From Nostocaceae cyanobacterium CSSed10_463m (GTDB taxonomy: Bacteria; Cyanobacteriota; Cyanobacteriia; Cyanobacteriales; Nostocaceae), in NCBI GenBank assembly GCA_003556955.1, contig PWQB01000659.1, forward strand, positions 1 through 11,678: a stretch of 11,678 bases of DNA. Reading direction: 5' to 3'. This document shows, piece by piece, positions 1-6,616 of the stretch (its first letter is position 1; every line of letters starts with the position of its first letter). The notes below the pieces were generated by a model. The model made no database searches. It saw nothing but the letters and a program-made list of their open reading frames with translations, and was not told the DNA's origin. A program made the translations under genes and the position numbers.

Positions 1-1
1 A

Positions 2-1231
2 ACCGATATTGGCACGGAATTGCGGCACAATGAAGACAATTGCTACCCCATGACTGCCAGTGATTTAGATGACCCCATACAGCCTCGATTGGCGATTGTT
101 TGTGATGGTATTGGTGGACACCAAGGCGGAGAGGTTGCCAGTCAATTGGCTGTACAGTCACTAAAGCTGCAAATGCGTGCCTTGTTAACCGAAATAGGAG
201 AACAAACTGAACTCGTTCCGCCTAATATATTGCAGTCACAACTAGAAGCCAGCTTGCGGGTTGTGAATAACGTCTTATGTGCTTGTAATGACGAACAGAA
301 ACGCCAAGGCAGAGAACGTATGGCCACAACCCTTGTGATGGCTATACAAGTGCCGCAAAGAGTGCCAACAACCTCTGGGGGACAGTCAGATAATGCCCAT
401 GAACTTTATTTAGCTAATATTGGCGATAGTCGTGCTTATTGGATAACTAGGGATTATTGCCAGCTATTAACAGTGGATGATGTTGTGGCGACGCGAGAAG
501 TCCTTTGTGCTAGAAGTCTTTATCGTCAAGCCCTTGAGAGAATAGATGCCAATGCCCTCACCCAAGCATTGGGGACAAAAGATGCGGAATTTCTACACGT
601 TGTAATTAAACGTTTAATTTTGGAAGAAGACGGTGTATTGCTGCTGTGTTCTGATGGTTTAAGTGATAATAATTGGGTAGAAAAATCCTGGCAGGATTAT
701 GTAATTCCCGTGTTAGCAGGTGAAATTTCAGTTGAAGATGCTGTTAACAATTGGATTAATTTAGCAAATGAGAAAAATGGTCATGATAATACTTCTATTG
801 TGATGACTCTTTGCCAATTATCTAAAGGATATCTAGTGCCAATTACTGAATCATCTTTGCCAGGGGAAATTGTCAAAGCTGAACAACTAGAGGAACTAGA
901 GGAACTAGAGGAATTAGAGGAACCAGCAGAACCAGAAGAATCAGAAGAACCAGAAGAACCAGAAGCAGAATATTCTTTTGCGGAAAGTTCTCAAGCACTA
1001 CTGGATTTGGATCTGACACTGGATAATTTGCCAGATTCACCCATCCCTACTCCAGTCAAAAAACCAAGTCGGCGTAAGCCTGTGGTGCTAGCTGGGACAT
1101 TATTGGCCGTCTTGGTGGGGGGTACAAGTCTGGGATTATTTGCTTTATGGCAACTTAATCCTCAAGGATTTCAACAGATATGTAGGCAACTTCCCCAAAT
1201 CATGCAACCAATATGTCGCCAACCCAATTAA
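2..1231 (+). CDS. PP2C-type protein Ser/Thr phosphatase with acidic linker and C-terminal membrane anchor (5' end cut off)
   Basis: This is a metal-dependent protein phosphatase that removes phosphate from Ser/Thr residues and probably counteracts cyanobacterial Hanks-type kinases. The reading frame is open from base 2, and the first visible residues (TDIGTELRHNEDN) are already the N-terminal PP2C motif, so the true start lies upstream and the TTG at 20 is not the start. Numbering from the first visible residue, the motifs are NED at 10-12, DGIGGH at 35-40, GDSR at 141-144, SDGLSD at 217-222 and HDNTS at 261-265. All metal-binding aspartates of the family are therefore present. After the catalytic domain come a Glu-rich tandem repeat (about 295-323), a Pro-rich linker, basic KKPSRRK and one hydrophobic segment (about 360-384), then a 25-residue tail with two Cys. 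The catalytic domain is inferred to be cytoplasmic and tethered to the membrane. Any upstream domain is outside the window. Confidence 0.93.
   Translation, partial: TDIGTELRHNEDNCYPMTASDLDDPIQPRLAIVCDGIGGHQGGEVASQLAVQSLKLQMRALLTEIGEQTELVPPNILQSQLEASLRVVNNVLCACNDEQKRQGRERMATTLVMAIQVPQRVPTTSGGQSDNAHELYLANIGDSRAYWITRDYCQLLTVDDVVATREVLCARSLYRQALERIDANALTQALGTKDAEFLHVVIKRLILEEDGVLLLCSDGLSDNNWVEKSWQDYVIPVLAGEISVEDAVNNWINLANEKNGHDNTSIVMTLCQLSKGYLVPITESSLPGEIVKAEQLEELEELEELEEPAEPEESEEPEEPEAEYSFAESSQALLDLDLTLDNLPDSPIPTPVKKPSRRKPVVLAGTLLAVLVGGTSLGLFALWQLNPQGFQQICRQLPQIMQPICRQPN
884..970 (+). repeat. 9-bp in-frame tandem repeat coding the acidic linker of the phosphatase
   Basis: About nine and a half 9-bp units run in frame. 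The first four are GAACTAGAG-like (the first is CAACTAGAG, the fourth GAATTAGAG) and encode Q/E-L-E. The rest are GAACCAGAA-like and encode E-P-E, with single changes giving EPA and ESE. The two sub-blocks look like separate expansions of one unit. The array lies between the phosphatase domain and the membrane anchor, where length changes would be tolerated. Confidence 0.9.
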
Positions 1232-1245
1232 GTAGTCAAGATGGT

Positions 1246-1273
1246 GAGATTGCTTCCTTACGTCGCAATGACG
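1246..1273. repeat. Dispersed cyanobacterial repeat fragment of the AGATTGCTTC...CGCAATGAC type
   Basis: GAGATTGCTTC followed by CGCAATGACG shows terminal ATTGC/GCAAT inverted ends. It matches, from memory, a repeat type scattered many times in Nostocales genomes. It begins 15 bases after the phosphatase stop codon. The family assignment rests on recognition only. Confidence 0.5.
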
Positions 1274-1416
1274 AAAACTGTCCGATGACCAATAACCAAC
1301 GACTATTAACTGTGAGAGCCTCAATTGTTGTAGAATTAGATTTGTCATTAAAGCGCACAGCAAAACCAAAGCGGGTTTGAAACTATCCGAATGTCGCTGA
1401 ATAACCACTATTAAAT

Positions 1417-1441
1417 CAGTGAACAGTGAACAGTGAACAGT
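1417..1441. repeat. Heptamer tandem repeat (CAGTGAA)3
   Basis: Three perfect CAGTGAA units followed by a partial CAGT. This is a typical short tandemly repeated repetitive (STRR) sequence of heterocystous cyanobacteria. Confidence 0.85.
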
Positions 1442-1485
1442 TATCAAGGCATAAGGGAGGGGACTTAAACCCAATTCTGTCTCTT

Positions 1486-1513
1486 AACTGATAACTGATA
1501 ACTGATAACTGTT
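1486..1513. repeat. Heptamer tandem repeat (AACTGAT)3 plus a variant unit
   Basis: Three perfect AACTGAT units and a fourth, AACTGTT, that leads straight into the terminator hairpin. The unit is the exact reverse complement of the ATCAGTT array found next to rplY at 4961-4988. Confidence 0.88.
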
Positions 1514-1539
1514 AAAGCCTGCATGGGCAGGCTTTGTTT
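1514..1539 (+). terminator. Rho-independent terminator candidate
   Basis: AAAGCCTGC (1514-1522) pairs perfectly with GCAGGCTTT (1527-1535) across the 4-base loop ATGG, and GTTT follows. The 9-bp stem is strong but the T tract is short. It would end plus-strand transcription coming from the phosphatase gene about 280 bases upstream and insulate ftrV. The reverse orientation has a weaker T run. Confidence 0.7.
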
Positions 1540-1694
1540 GTATATCAGTTACAAAAGGCGTAAAACAGAGCTTCTGTCTCGATGGGAGCTTAAAATTGAC
1601 TGTTATCAACAGTTGATTTTTCAAAAAAGCAGTTCAGTGAGGAATGCAGGTGGAGATGCTTGTGGAACAGCAAAAGCAAGATATAAATGTTGTT

Positions 1695-1916
1695 ATGAAA
1701 GTTGGCGATCGCGTCCGTGTAAAAGAGTCGGTAGTAGTGTATCATGACCCTGAACATCGCGGTCAGGCTTTTGATATCAAAGGTACAGAAGGCGAAGTCA
1801 TAGGTATTGCTACTGAATGGCAAGGTAGACCCGTCAGCGCCAATCTGCCAATTTTAGTCAGGTTTACTAAGAAATTTAAAGCTCATTTACGTGAAAATGA
1901 GTTAGAGGTAATTTAA
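1695..1916 (+). CDS. ftrV: Ferredoxin-thioredoxin reductase, variable chain
   Basis: This is the variable (alpha) subunit of ferredoxin-thioredoxin reductase. The heterodimer passes electrons from photosynthetically reduced ferredoxin to thioredoxin, linking light to enzyme redox control. The variable chain supports the catalytic Fe-S chain and has an SH3-like beta barrel. The 73-residue product from ATG 1695 (MKVGDRVRVKES...) carries the conserved stretches VVVYHDPEHR, FDIKG.EGEV, TEWQGRPVSANLP and the C-terminal FKAHLRENELEVI, and matches the usual family length. In-frame ATGs at 1644 and 1656 would add 17 or 13 residues (MQVEMLVEQQKQ...). The 1656 ATG has a GGTGGAG stretch just before it, so a longer product cannot be excluded. 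A stop codon at 1638 closes the frame. The catalytic subunit gene is not in the window. Confidence 0.9.
   Translation: MKVGDRVRVKESVVVYHDPEHRGQAFDIKGTEGEVIGIATEWQGRPVSANLPILVRFTKKFKAHLRENELEVI
1705..1712. repeat. HIP1 octamer (first of six in the window)
   Basis: GCGATCGC occurs exactly at 1705-1712, 3001-3008, 5542-5549, 6811-6818, 9298-9305 and 10165-10172. The palindrome is strongly over-represented in many cyanobacterial genomes. All six lie inside coding regions. Those at 6811 and 9298 occupy the same codons of the two kinase copies, while the one at 10165 is in copy 2 only. Confidence 0.9.
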
Positions 1917-1921
1917 ATGAC

Positions 1922-2143
1922 TCACGAGCGGCGAAACCACTGAAAAATATTTAATTCGCCGCGCATTTTTTCCAAATCCTGACTATGCTGTTGTGCCGTT
2001 ACCCTATACCACTGACAATAATTCTCAAACTCTGAGCGTGTATGAACTTCTTGATAGAATTGGTGAGTTATGTGGTAATGAGCAAAGCCTTCCTCAACCT
2101 CAGATTGAGATGATGGCACAATATAAGGTAAGTTTTTAGACAT
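1922..2143 (-). CDS. Small hypothetical protein (73 aa), convergent with ftrV
   Basis: I do not recognise a named family. The product is a soluble, hydrophilic protein rich in aromatic residues and His, with stretches such as EEGFAHYHITHQFYQEV, FENYCQWYRV, and an amphipathic C-terminus ending QWFRRS. There is one Cys and no signal peptide or membrane segment. Codon choice is like that of neighbouring genes and the frame is open throughout, which favours a real gene. Start at ATG 2143 (MSKNLPYIV) is preferred. An ATG two codons upstream (2149) directly abuts the repeat array at 2150. No clear ribosome binding site is visible. Its stop lies 5 bases from the ftrV stop on the other strand, so the two genes converge and their mRNA ends probably overlap. 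Confidence 0.62.
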   Translation of the reverse strand: MSKNLPYIVPSSQSEVEEGFAHYHITHQFYQEVHTRSEFENYCQWYRVTAQQHSQDLEKMRGELNIFQWFRRS

Positions 2144-2149
2144 ATACAA

Positions 2150-2177
2150 GAGTGCTGAGTATGGAGTGCTGAGTACG
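2150..2177. repeat. Two tandem 14-bp units (GAGTGCTGAGTAYG)
   Basis: GAGTGCTGAGTATG is followed by GAGTGCTGAGTACG, differing at one base. The array continues without a break into the heptamer array at 2178. It lies immediately upstream of the small minus-strand gene. Confidence 0.85.
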
Positions 2178-2212
2178 AACTACGAACTACGAACTACGAA
2201 CTACGAATTACG
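2178..2212. repeat. Heptamer tandem repeat (AACTACG)4 plus one variant
   Basis: Four perfect AACTACG units and a fifth, AATTACG. It is an STRR array between the small gene and the membrane-protein gene, and it leads directly into another dispersed repeat. Confidence 0.88.
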
Positions 2213-2236
2213 TTCGCGCAGCGTTTCCGCAGGAAA
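2213..2236. repeat. Dispersed repeat TTCGCGCAGCG...CCGCAGGAAA
   Basis: The sequence TTCGCGCAGCGTTTCCGCAGG resembles a repeat common in Nostoc-type genomes. It contains the small hairpin TTTCC-GCA-GGAAA (2224-2236). It sits 15 bases past the stop codon of the minus-strand membrane-protein gene. The family call is from memory. Confidence 0.55.
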
Positions 2237-2251
2237 TATTACAAACTATCC

Positions 2252-2752
2252 TCATTTTTCCCAAAACCTAAAATTAAAACTTCCAGAAGGACGACGGAAA
2301 CGACGGGAAGTTTTTCTGCGTTGTTGTCTAGTCATCCTTTCTCTAGGACTTTGATGAGTGTCTATGTCTAAAGTCTCCAGAGGTAGCTGAGTTTGCATTG
2401 CTTCCTTACTTCCCCACCAAGCGGTAATCCAGCCGCCGCCGATAGCAGCGATTCCACCTAGCAAAATACTTACAGGTGGAGAGTAGCCCAAAAATACAAA
2501 GCCGAGCAGAAAAAATAACCAGTATTTTAGTCCTGCGTCGATGCCATCAGAAGAGGCTACAGTTGTTTCTTGGGGGCTATTTTTACTGGAGTTTGTGAAC
2601 CAACCTAAAACAAAACCTGCAATAATGCCGAGGAAGATACTCAGGGGTGCTGAAAATCCTGCCAAGAGCAAGATGAATATTAAAAAGCCCCCAAATATGA
2701 GTTGAGAAAAGAATTCTGGCGAAATGGGGGGTAAACCTTTATTTTGTGTCAT
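2252..2752 (-). CDS. Hypothetical four-helix membrane protein with internal duplication and basic C-terminus
   Basis: The 166-residue product has no family I can name. It contains two hydrophobic hairpins, residues about 15-53 and 76-113, each predicted as two transmembrane helices, joined by a polar loop (54-75). Each hairpin has the same turn and second helix: GFSAPLSIFLGIIAGFVLGW (32-51) and GYSPPVSILLGGIAAIGGGW (89-108). Over residues 32-53 and 89-110, 12 of 22 positions are identical. The C-terminal 50 residues are soluble and strongly basic (RERMTRQQRRKTSRRFRR, 137-154), probably cytoplasmic and possibly contacting nucleic acid or lipid head groups. ATG at 2752 follows the stop of the upstream kinase-like gene by 28 bases on the same strand, so the two are probably co-transcribed. 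No Shine-Dalgarno is obvious. Confidence 0.8.
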   Translation of the reverse strand: MTQNKGLPPISPEFFSQLIFGGFLIFILLLAGFSAPLSIFLGIIAGFVLGWFTNSSKNSPQETTVASSDGIDAGLKYWLFFLLGFVFLGYSPPVSILLGGIAAIGGGWITAWWGSKEAMQTQLPLETLDIDTHQSPRERMTRQQRRKTSRRFRRPSGSFNFRFWEK

Positions 2753-2780
2753 CAGTTAATAAATACTATGAGTTAAGTAC

Positions 2781-4310
2781 TTATTTTAATTGTGTCTGTG
2801 GTGGTTGAGTTGTATCCCAAATTTGCACATAGGGTTGTTCGGCGGCGGTAAATGCTTCGGCTTGCTGAAGTTGGGATGTTAATAAATCAACTGTAGCATC
2901 AGCAATATCACCAGTGCGTTTAGCCAGACGCTCTTGCACAACTTCTAAAGGTGCTGTACAGTAAATGATTTTTAGGGGAATTTGCTGTTTCTCTGCTTGA
3001 GCGATCGCCTCTTGTCGCAGATGTTCTTTATCATACTTGGCATCTAAAATGACATTAAAACCTTGTTTAGCCAGCATAATTCCCAAATCCAACAATCGGG
3101 CATAAGTTTTTTGGGTCATCTCAGGTGTGTATAAATCATCCCCACCACGTTCCCAAACAGAAATTCCTCCCAAATGTTTCCGCACTGCATCTGAGCGAAT
3201 CTGAATAGCTTGTAGTTGACGGGCTAAATATTTTGCAGTGGTAGACTTTCCTGAACCAGACACACCGGACATTAAAATCAGTTTGCCGATTTTAGGTTTA
3301 GTATACTGGCAAGCCTGTGTGTAATACTCAGCCGCTGTTTTGGCCGCCTCTTCCTTAGCTGTCTCTGGTACACCGGGGTCATCTAACAGAAATGAAGTCA
3401 CCTTAGCCCTAACATAAGCCTGACGGCTTAAATACAAAGGTAATACCTGCAATCCTTCCCAATCACCAGTTTGCTCGACATAGGTATTCAAAAACGCATT
3501 AGCCAAAACCGGGCTATGTCGCGCCTCTAAATCCATCACCGTAAACGCCACATCATACATGACATCGACAAAGCGAAACGGCTCATTAAACTCAATGCAG
3601 TCAAACAGGGTAATTTTGTCATCCCACAGAGCAATATTTCTCAGGTGTAAATCACCGTGACATTCGCGGATATAGTTATTTTCAACTCTGCTGCTAAATA
3701 GTTCTGGACGTTCTAGAAAAAAACTATCTGTATATTGCTTGGTTTCCTGAAACTGTTTCTGTGTCTGAGGGCCACCAATATACTTTTCAGTTTGTTGGTA
3801 ATTTTCATCAATTGCTGCCCGCACCTGCGGCACTTCCCCAAAACTGCGAATATAATCATCAGTTGCAGATTTGGCGTGGTATTCAGCCACTACTTGCCCC
3901 AAATCCTCCAGGTGAGTCTCATTTAACTTACCTTGCTCAAATAATGTACTAAACAGCAACTCCTGGGGAAACTGGCGCATTTTCAGCGCATATTCTACAG
4001 CCTTTCCTGTTCCCCCTAGATGATGTTGCTCATCCACCATAGTCACCGGCAATACTTCCAGATAAAGTTCAGCCGCACCGCGTTGATTCAACCGCAATTC
4101 TTCGTGAGAAAAATGTTTGCGTTTTTCTAAGGTAGAAAAATCCAAAAAGCCAAAATTTACTGGTTTTTTCAGCTTATAGGCGTAATCTCCTGTCAGTAGT
4201 ACATAGGAAATATGAGTTTGAATCAGTTGAATTGGTTCTGTGACCGCATGGGGATAAAATCCCGGCTGTAACATCTGCTGAATTAAAACTGGAAGATTTA
4301 CTTCTGTCAT
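2781..4310 (-). CDS. Fused APH-like kinase and P-loop ATPase/kinase protein
   Basis: The 509-residue protein joins two phosphotransferase-like modules. Residues about 1-335 resemble the aminoglycoside phosphotransferase/choline kinase fold: KLKKPVNFGFLDF near 46-58, the catalytic loop HGDLHLRN (218-225) and a metal-binding Asp in LFDCIEF (237). Residues about 342-509 form a P-loop kinase domain with Walker A GVSGSGKST (349-357), RSDAVRKHLGG (372-382) and VILDAKYD (420-427), similar to gluconate- or polynucleotide-type small kinases. This two-domain arrangement is known in bacteria as a predicted bifunctional APH/ATP-binding protein. The substrate is unknown, and a role in antibiotic resistance should not be assumed. 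ATG 4310 (MTEVNLPVLI) is chosen. An upstream in-frame TTG at 4361 would add 17 residues but is weak. The membrane-protein gene follows 28 bases downstream. Confidence 0.86.
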   Translation of the reverse strand: MTEVNLPVLIQQMLQPGFYPHAVTEPIQLIQTHISYVLLTGDYAYKLKKPVNFGFLDFSTLEKRKHFSHEELRLNQRGAAELYLEVLPVTMVDEQHHLGGTGKAVEYALKMRQFPQELLFSTLFEQGKLNETHLEDLGQVVAEYHAKSATDDYIRSFGEVPQVRAAIDENYQQTEKYIGGPQTQKQFQETKQYTDSFFLERPELFSSRVENNYIRECHGDLHLRNIALWDDKITLFDCIEFNEPFRFVDVMYDVAFTVMDLEARHSPVLANAFLNTYVEQTGDWEGLQVLPLYLSRQAYVRAKVTSFLLDDPGVPETAKEEAAKTAAEYYTQACQYTKPKIGKLILMSGVSGSGKSTTAKYLARQLQAIQIRSDAVRKHLGGISVWERGGDDLYTPEMTQKTYARLLDLGIMLAKQGFNVILDAKYDKEHLRQEAIAQAEKQQIPLKIIYCTAPLEVVQERLAKRTGDIADATVDLLTSQLQQAEAFTAAEQPYVQIWDTTQPPQTQLK

Positions 4311-4461
4311 AAAAATTGTGGATTGAATACTTACAGAAATTTGAAATATAGCAACCGTCAAGGAGTTTATAACATGGTAGATTGCTTGAACTCCTAGAAG
4401 CGGTTTTCATAAGAGTGAGAACAGTTTTGATAGCTCAAAGCCTTAAAGAAACTGGCTTTAT

Positions 4462-4492
4462 ACTCAGCACTCAGCACTCAGCACTCAGCACT
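4462..4492. repeat. Heptamer tandem repeat (ACTCAGC)4
   Basis: Four perfect ACTCAGC units plus a trailing ACT. STRR-type array in the rplY/kinase intergenic gap. Its reverse complement GCTGAGT is related to the GTGCTGAGT part of the array at 2150-2177. Confidence 0.9.
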
Positions 4493-4577
4493 TTCCTCTC
4501 CCGCAGGATTCACGCATTGTACAAGGTTAGAGACAAACTCATAAACTCCATCAACTCCATCGTCTGACGCTTGTAAC

Positions 4578-4602
4578 AAAAAACCAGGGTTTAACCCCTG
4601 GT
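4578..4602 (-). terminator. Rho-independent terminator of the purA-rplY unit
   Basis: On the minus strand ACCAGGG pairs perfectly with CCCTGGT (7 bp, 6-base loop) and is followed at once by six T. It lies 58 bases past the rplY stop codon in the correct orientation. The clean T tract makes it the best terminator in the window. Confidence 0.88.
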
Positions 4603-4660
4603 ATAATCAAAAATTATCACAAATTTTTCAGTTGCGAGAAAGACAAATTCAGCACCTGTA

Positions 4661-4960
4661 TTAGTCTTGAGAAGATGCAAAAAAGCTGACGTGATAAATA
4701 AAACCCTTAGCTGGATGGGATTGAACTTCTCTGAGTACAGTTTTACCTGTCCACTCAAGTTCAGGGATATTCAATTCAATTTCTGTTTTGTTAACAGCAG
4801 CTTGTTTGAGCAAACGCTCAATGGTTTTAGCGTCAACTACCAAAGAAATTGATTCAGCGCCTTTGTGTCCGTACAAATTGGCAGGGATAAGACCAGAACG
4901 GCGTAAAGCATTTGGTTTACTACCTTCGGGTCGCTTTTGAGATTCGACTGTAATGGCCAT
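4661..4960 (-). CDS. rplY: 50S ribosomal protein bL25 (short, cyanobacterial form)
   Basis: This is the large-subunit protein that binds 5S rRNA. The 99-residue product has the family N-terminus ([21 protein letters not shown]), the [13 protein letters not shown] motif near 23-35 and the C-terminal [20 protein letters not shown]. It has only the L25 core and lacks the roughly 100-residue C-terminal domain of Ctc-type (TL5-like) proteins. Start is the ATG at 4960. The bases just upstream on the coding strand are not a Shine-Dalgarno but four copies of AACTGAT, the last ending directly at the ATG. The gene lies 113 bases downstream of purA on the same strand and is followed by a strong terminator, so it is probably the last gene of a purA-rplY transcript. 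A promoter of its own inside the spacer cannot be excluded. Confidence 0.92.
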   Translation of the reverse strand: MAITVESQKRPEGSKPNALRRSGLIPANLYGHKGAESISLVVDAKTIERLLKQAAVNKTEIELNIPELEWTGKTVLREVQSHPAKGFIYHVSFFASSQD

Positions 4961-4988
4961 ATCAGTTATCAGTTATCAGTTATCAGTT
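4961..4988. repeat. Heptamer tandem repeat (ATCAGTT)4 abutting the rplY start codon
   Basis: Four perfect ATCAGTT units, reading AACTGAT on the rplY coding strand. The array begins at the base next to the start codon and fills the place where a ribosome binding site would be. It is the same unit as the array at 1486-1513 in the opposite orientation. Confidence 0.92.
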
Positions 4989-4992
4989 GTAG

Positions 4993-5069
4993 AGACGCGA
5001 TTCATCGCGTCTTCGATTCATCGCGTCTTCGATTCATCAATTCATCGCGTCTTCGATTCATCACGTCTC
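4993..5069. repeat. 16-bp tandem array with hairpin (CGATTCATCGCGTCTT)
   Basis: Four units of CGATTCATCGCGTCTT start at 4998, 5014, 5030 and 5054. The third is extended by 8 bases (a partial duplication of ATTCATCA) and the fourth is slightly diverged. The first junction forms a perfect 8-bp hairpin, AGACGCGA-TTCA-TCGCGTCT (4993-5012). The core resembles a hairpin repeat seen widely in Nostocales. It occupies most of the purA-rplY spacer, starting 5 bases after the purA stop codon. Confidence 0.9.
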
Positions 5070-5073
5070 AAAA

Positions 5074-6426
<1,353 letters not shown>

Positions 6427-6455
6427 TCAAAGGGTAAAGTTTCCACAAATTACAA

Positions 6456-6484
6456 TTTTTACCAGATTGTATGACTCTTGTCAA
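6456..6484 (-). promoter_or_regulatory. Putative purA promoter
   Basis: On the minus strand a perfect -35 box TTGACA (6479-6484) is followed, after 17 bases, by TAAAAA (6456-6461), a weak -10 box preceded by TGG. It lies 39-67 bases upstream of the purA start. Spacing and the exact -35 support it. The -10 matches only four of six consensus bases. Confidence 0.5.
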
Positions 6485-6495
6485 GTAATTGGCGC

Positions 6496-6516
6496 AGTTG
6501 GGAGTTAAGAGTTGGG
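6496..6516. repeat. Heptamer tandem repeat (AGTTGGG/AGTTAAG)3
   Basis: AGTTGGG, AGTTAAG, AGTTGGG in direct order, followed by purine-rich sequence (AGGAGAGGG). It lies between the purA promoter and the first hybrid kinase gene. The corresponding upstream region of the second kinase lacks it. Confidence 0.7.
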
Positions 6517-6555
6517 AGGAGAGGGAAAATAATTTTTATTTGTCCTTTGGTGTCA

Positions 6556-6564
6556 TGGTATTAT
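6556..6564 (+). promoter_or_regulatory. Possible extended -10 promoter of the first hybrid kinase
   Basis: TGGTATTAT matches the extended -10 pattern TGnTATAAT with one mismatch. No good -35 lies 17 bases upstream (TTATTT). The leader to the ATG would be about 45 bases. Single-box evidence only. Confidence 0.3.
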
Positions 6565-6616
6565 ATATCACCCAATTAGTTGACTTTGCCCTTCTGCAAC
6601 CTGTCGTCTATTTCTT

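Larger units (their letters stand above)
1232..1694. other. Intergenic region rich in dispersed repeats, no supported gene
   Basis: About 460 bases separate the phosphatase from ftrV. They hold a dispersed inverted-repeat fragment (1246-1273), two heptamer arrays (1417-1441 and 1486-1513) and a strong hairpin terminator (1514-1539). CAGTTATC at 1438-1445 is the exact reverse complement of GATAACTG in the second array, so the two arrays could fold on each other. The remaining bases show no coding pattern on either strand. The ftrV promoter should lie between 1540 and 1694, but I see no convincing -35/-10 pair. Confidence 0.6.
4311..4660. other. Intergenic region between rplY and the kinase-fusion gene
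   Basis: This stretch of 350 bases must contain the minus-strand promoter of the kinase-fusion gene. No -35/-10 pair is convincing: TTGACG occurs at 4353-4358 on the minus strand without a good -10 at normal spacing. It also holds a heptamer array (4462-4492) and the rplY terminator (4578-4602). The short open frames across it run through the repeat and are not believable genes. Confidence 0.55.

Noticed and set aside
1145..1474. Minus-strand open frame of 109 codons over the phosphatase 3' end and spacer
   Set aside because: It is antisense to the phosphatase, runs through a dispersed repeat and an STRR array, and its translation shows no domain pattern.
1599..1613. Hairpin ACTGTT-ATC-AACAGT upstream of ftrV
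   Set aside because: A 6-bp AT-rich stem with a 3-base loop is too weak to call a terminator or operator, although T-rich sequence follows it.
1523..1747. Plus-strand open frame of 74 codons upstream of ftrV
   Set aside because: It starts inside the terminator loop and overlaps ftrV in another frame. The product is Lys/Arg/Cys-rich with no recognisable pattern.
2150..2236. Repeat cluster that could be mistaken for a CRISPR array
   Set aside because: The units are 7 and 14 bases and are contiguous, with no unique spacers of about 35 bases and no cas genes nearby. It is an STRR-type array.
2781..4310. Aminoglycoside-resistance gene
   Set aside because: The APH-like loop is shared by many small-molecule kinases. 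Fusion to a P-loop kinase and the chromosomal housekeeping context give no support for a resistance role.
4382..4567. Plus-strand open frame across the rplY/kinase gap
   Set aside because: Its middle is simply the translated ACTCAGC repeat, and it has no coding character on either side.
6558..6571. NtcA-like site (GTA-N8-CAC) before the first kinase
   Set aside because: It has one mismatch to GTA-N8-TAC and overlaps the putative -10 box instead of sitting near -41, so it is not supported as an activator site.
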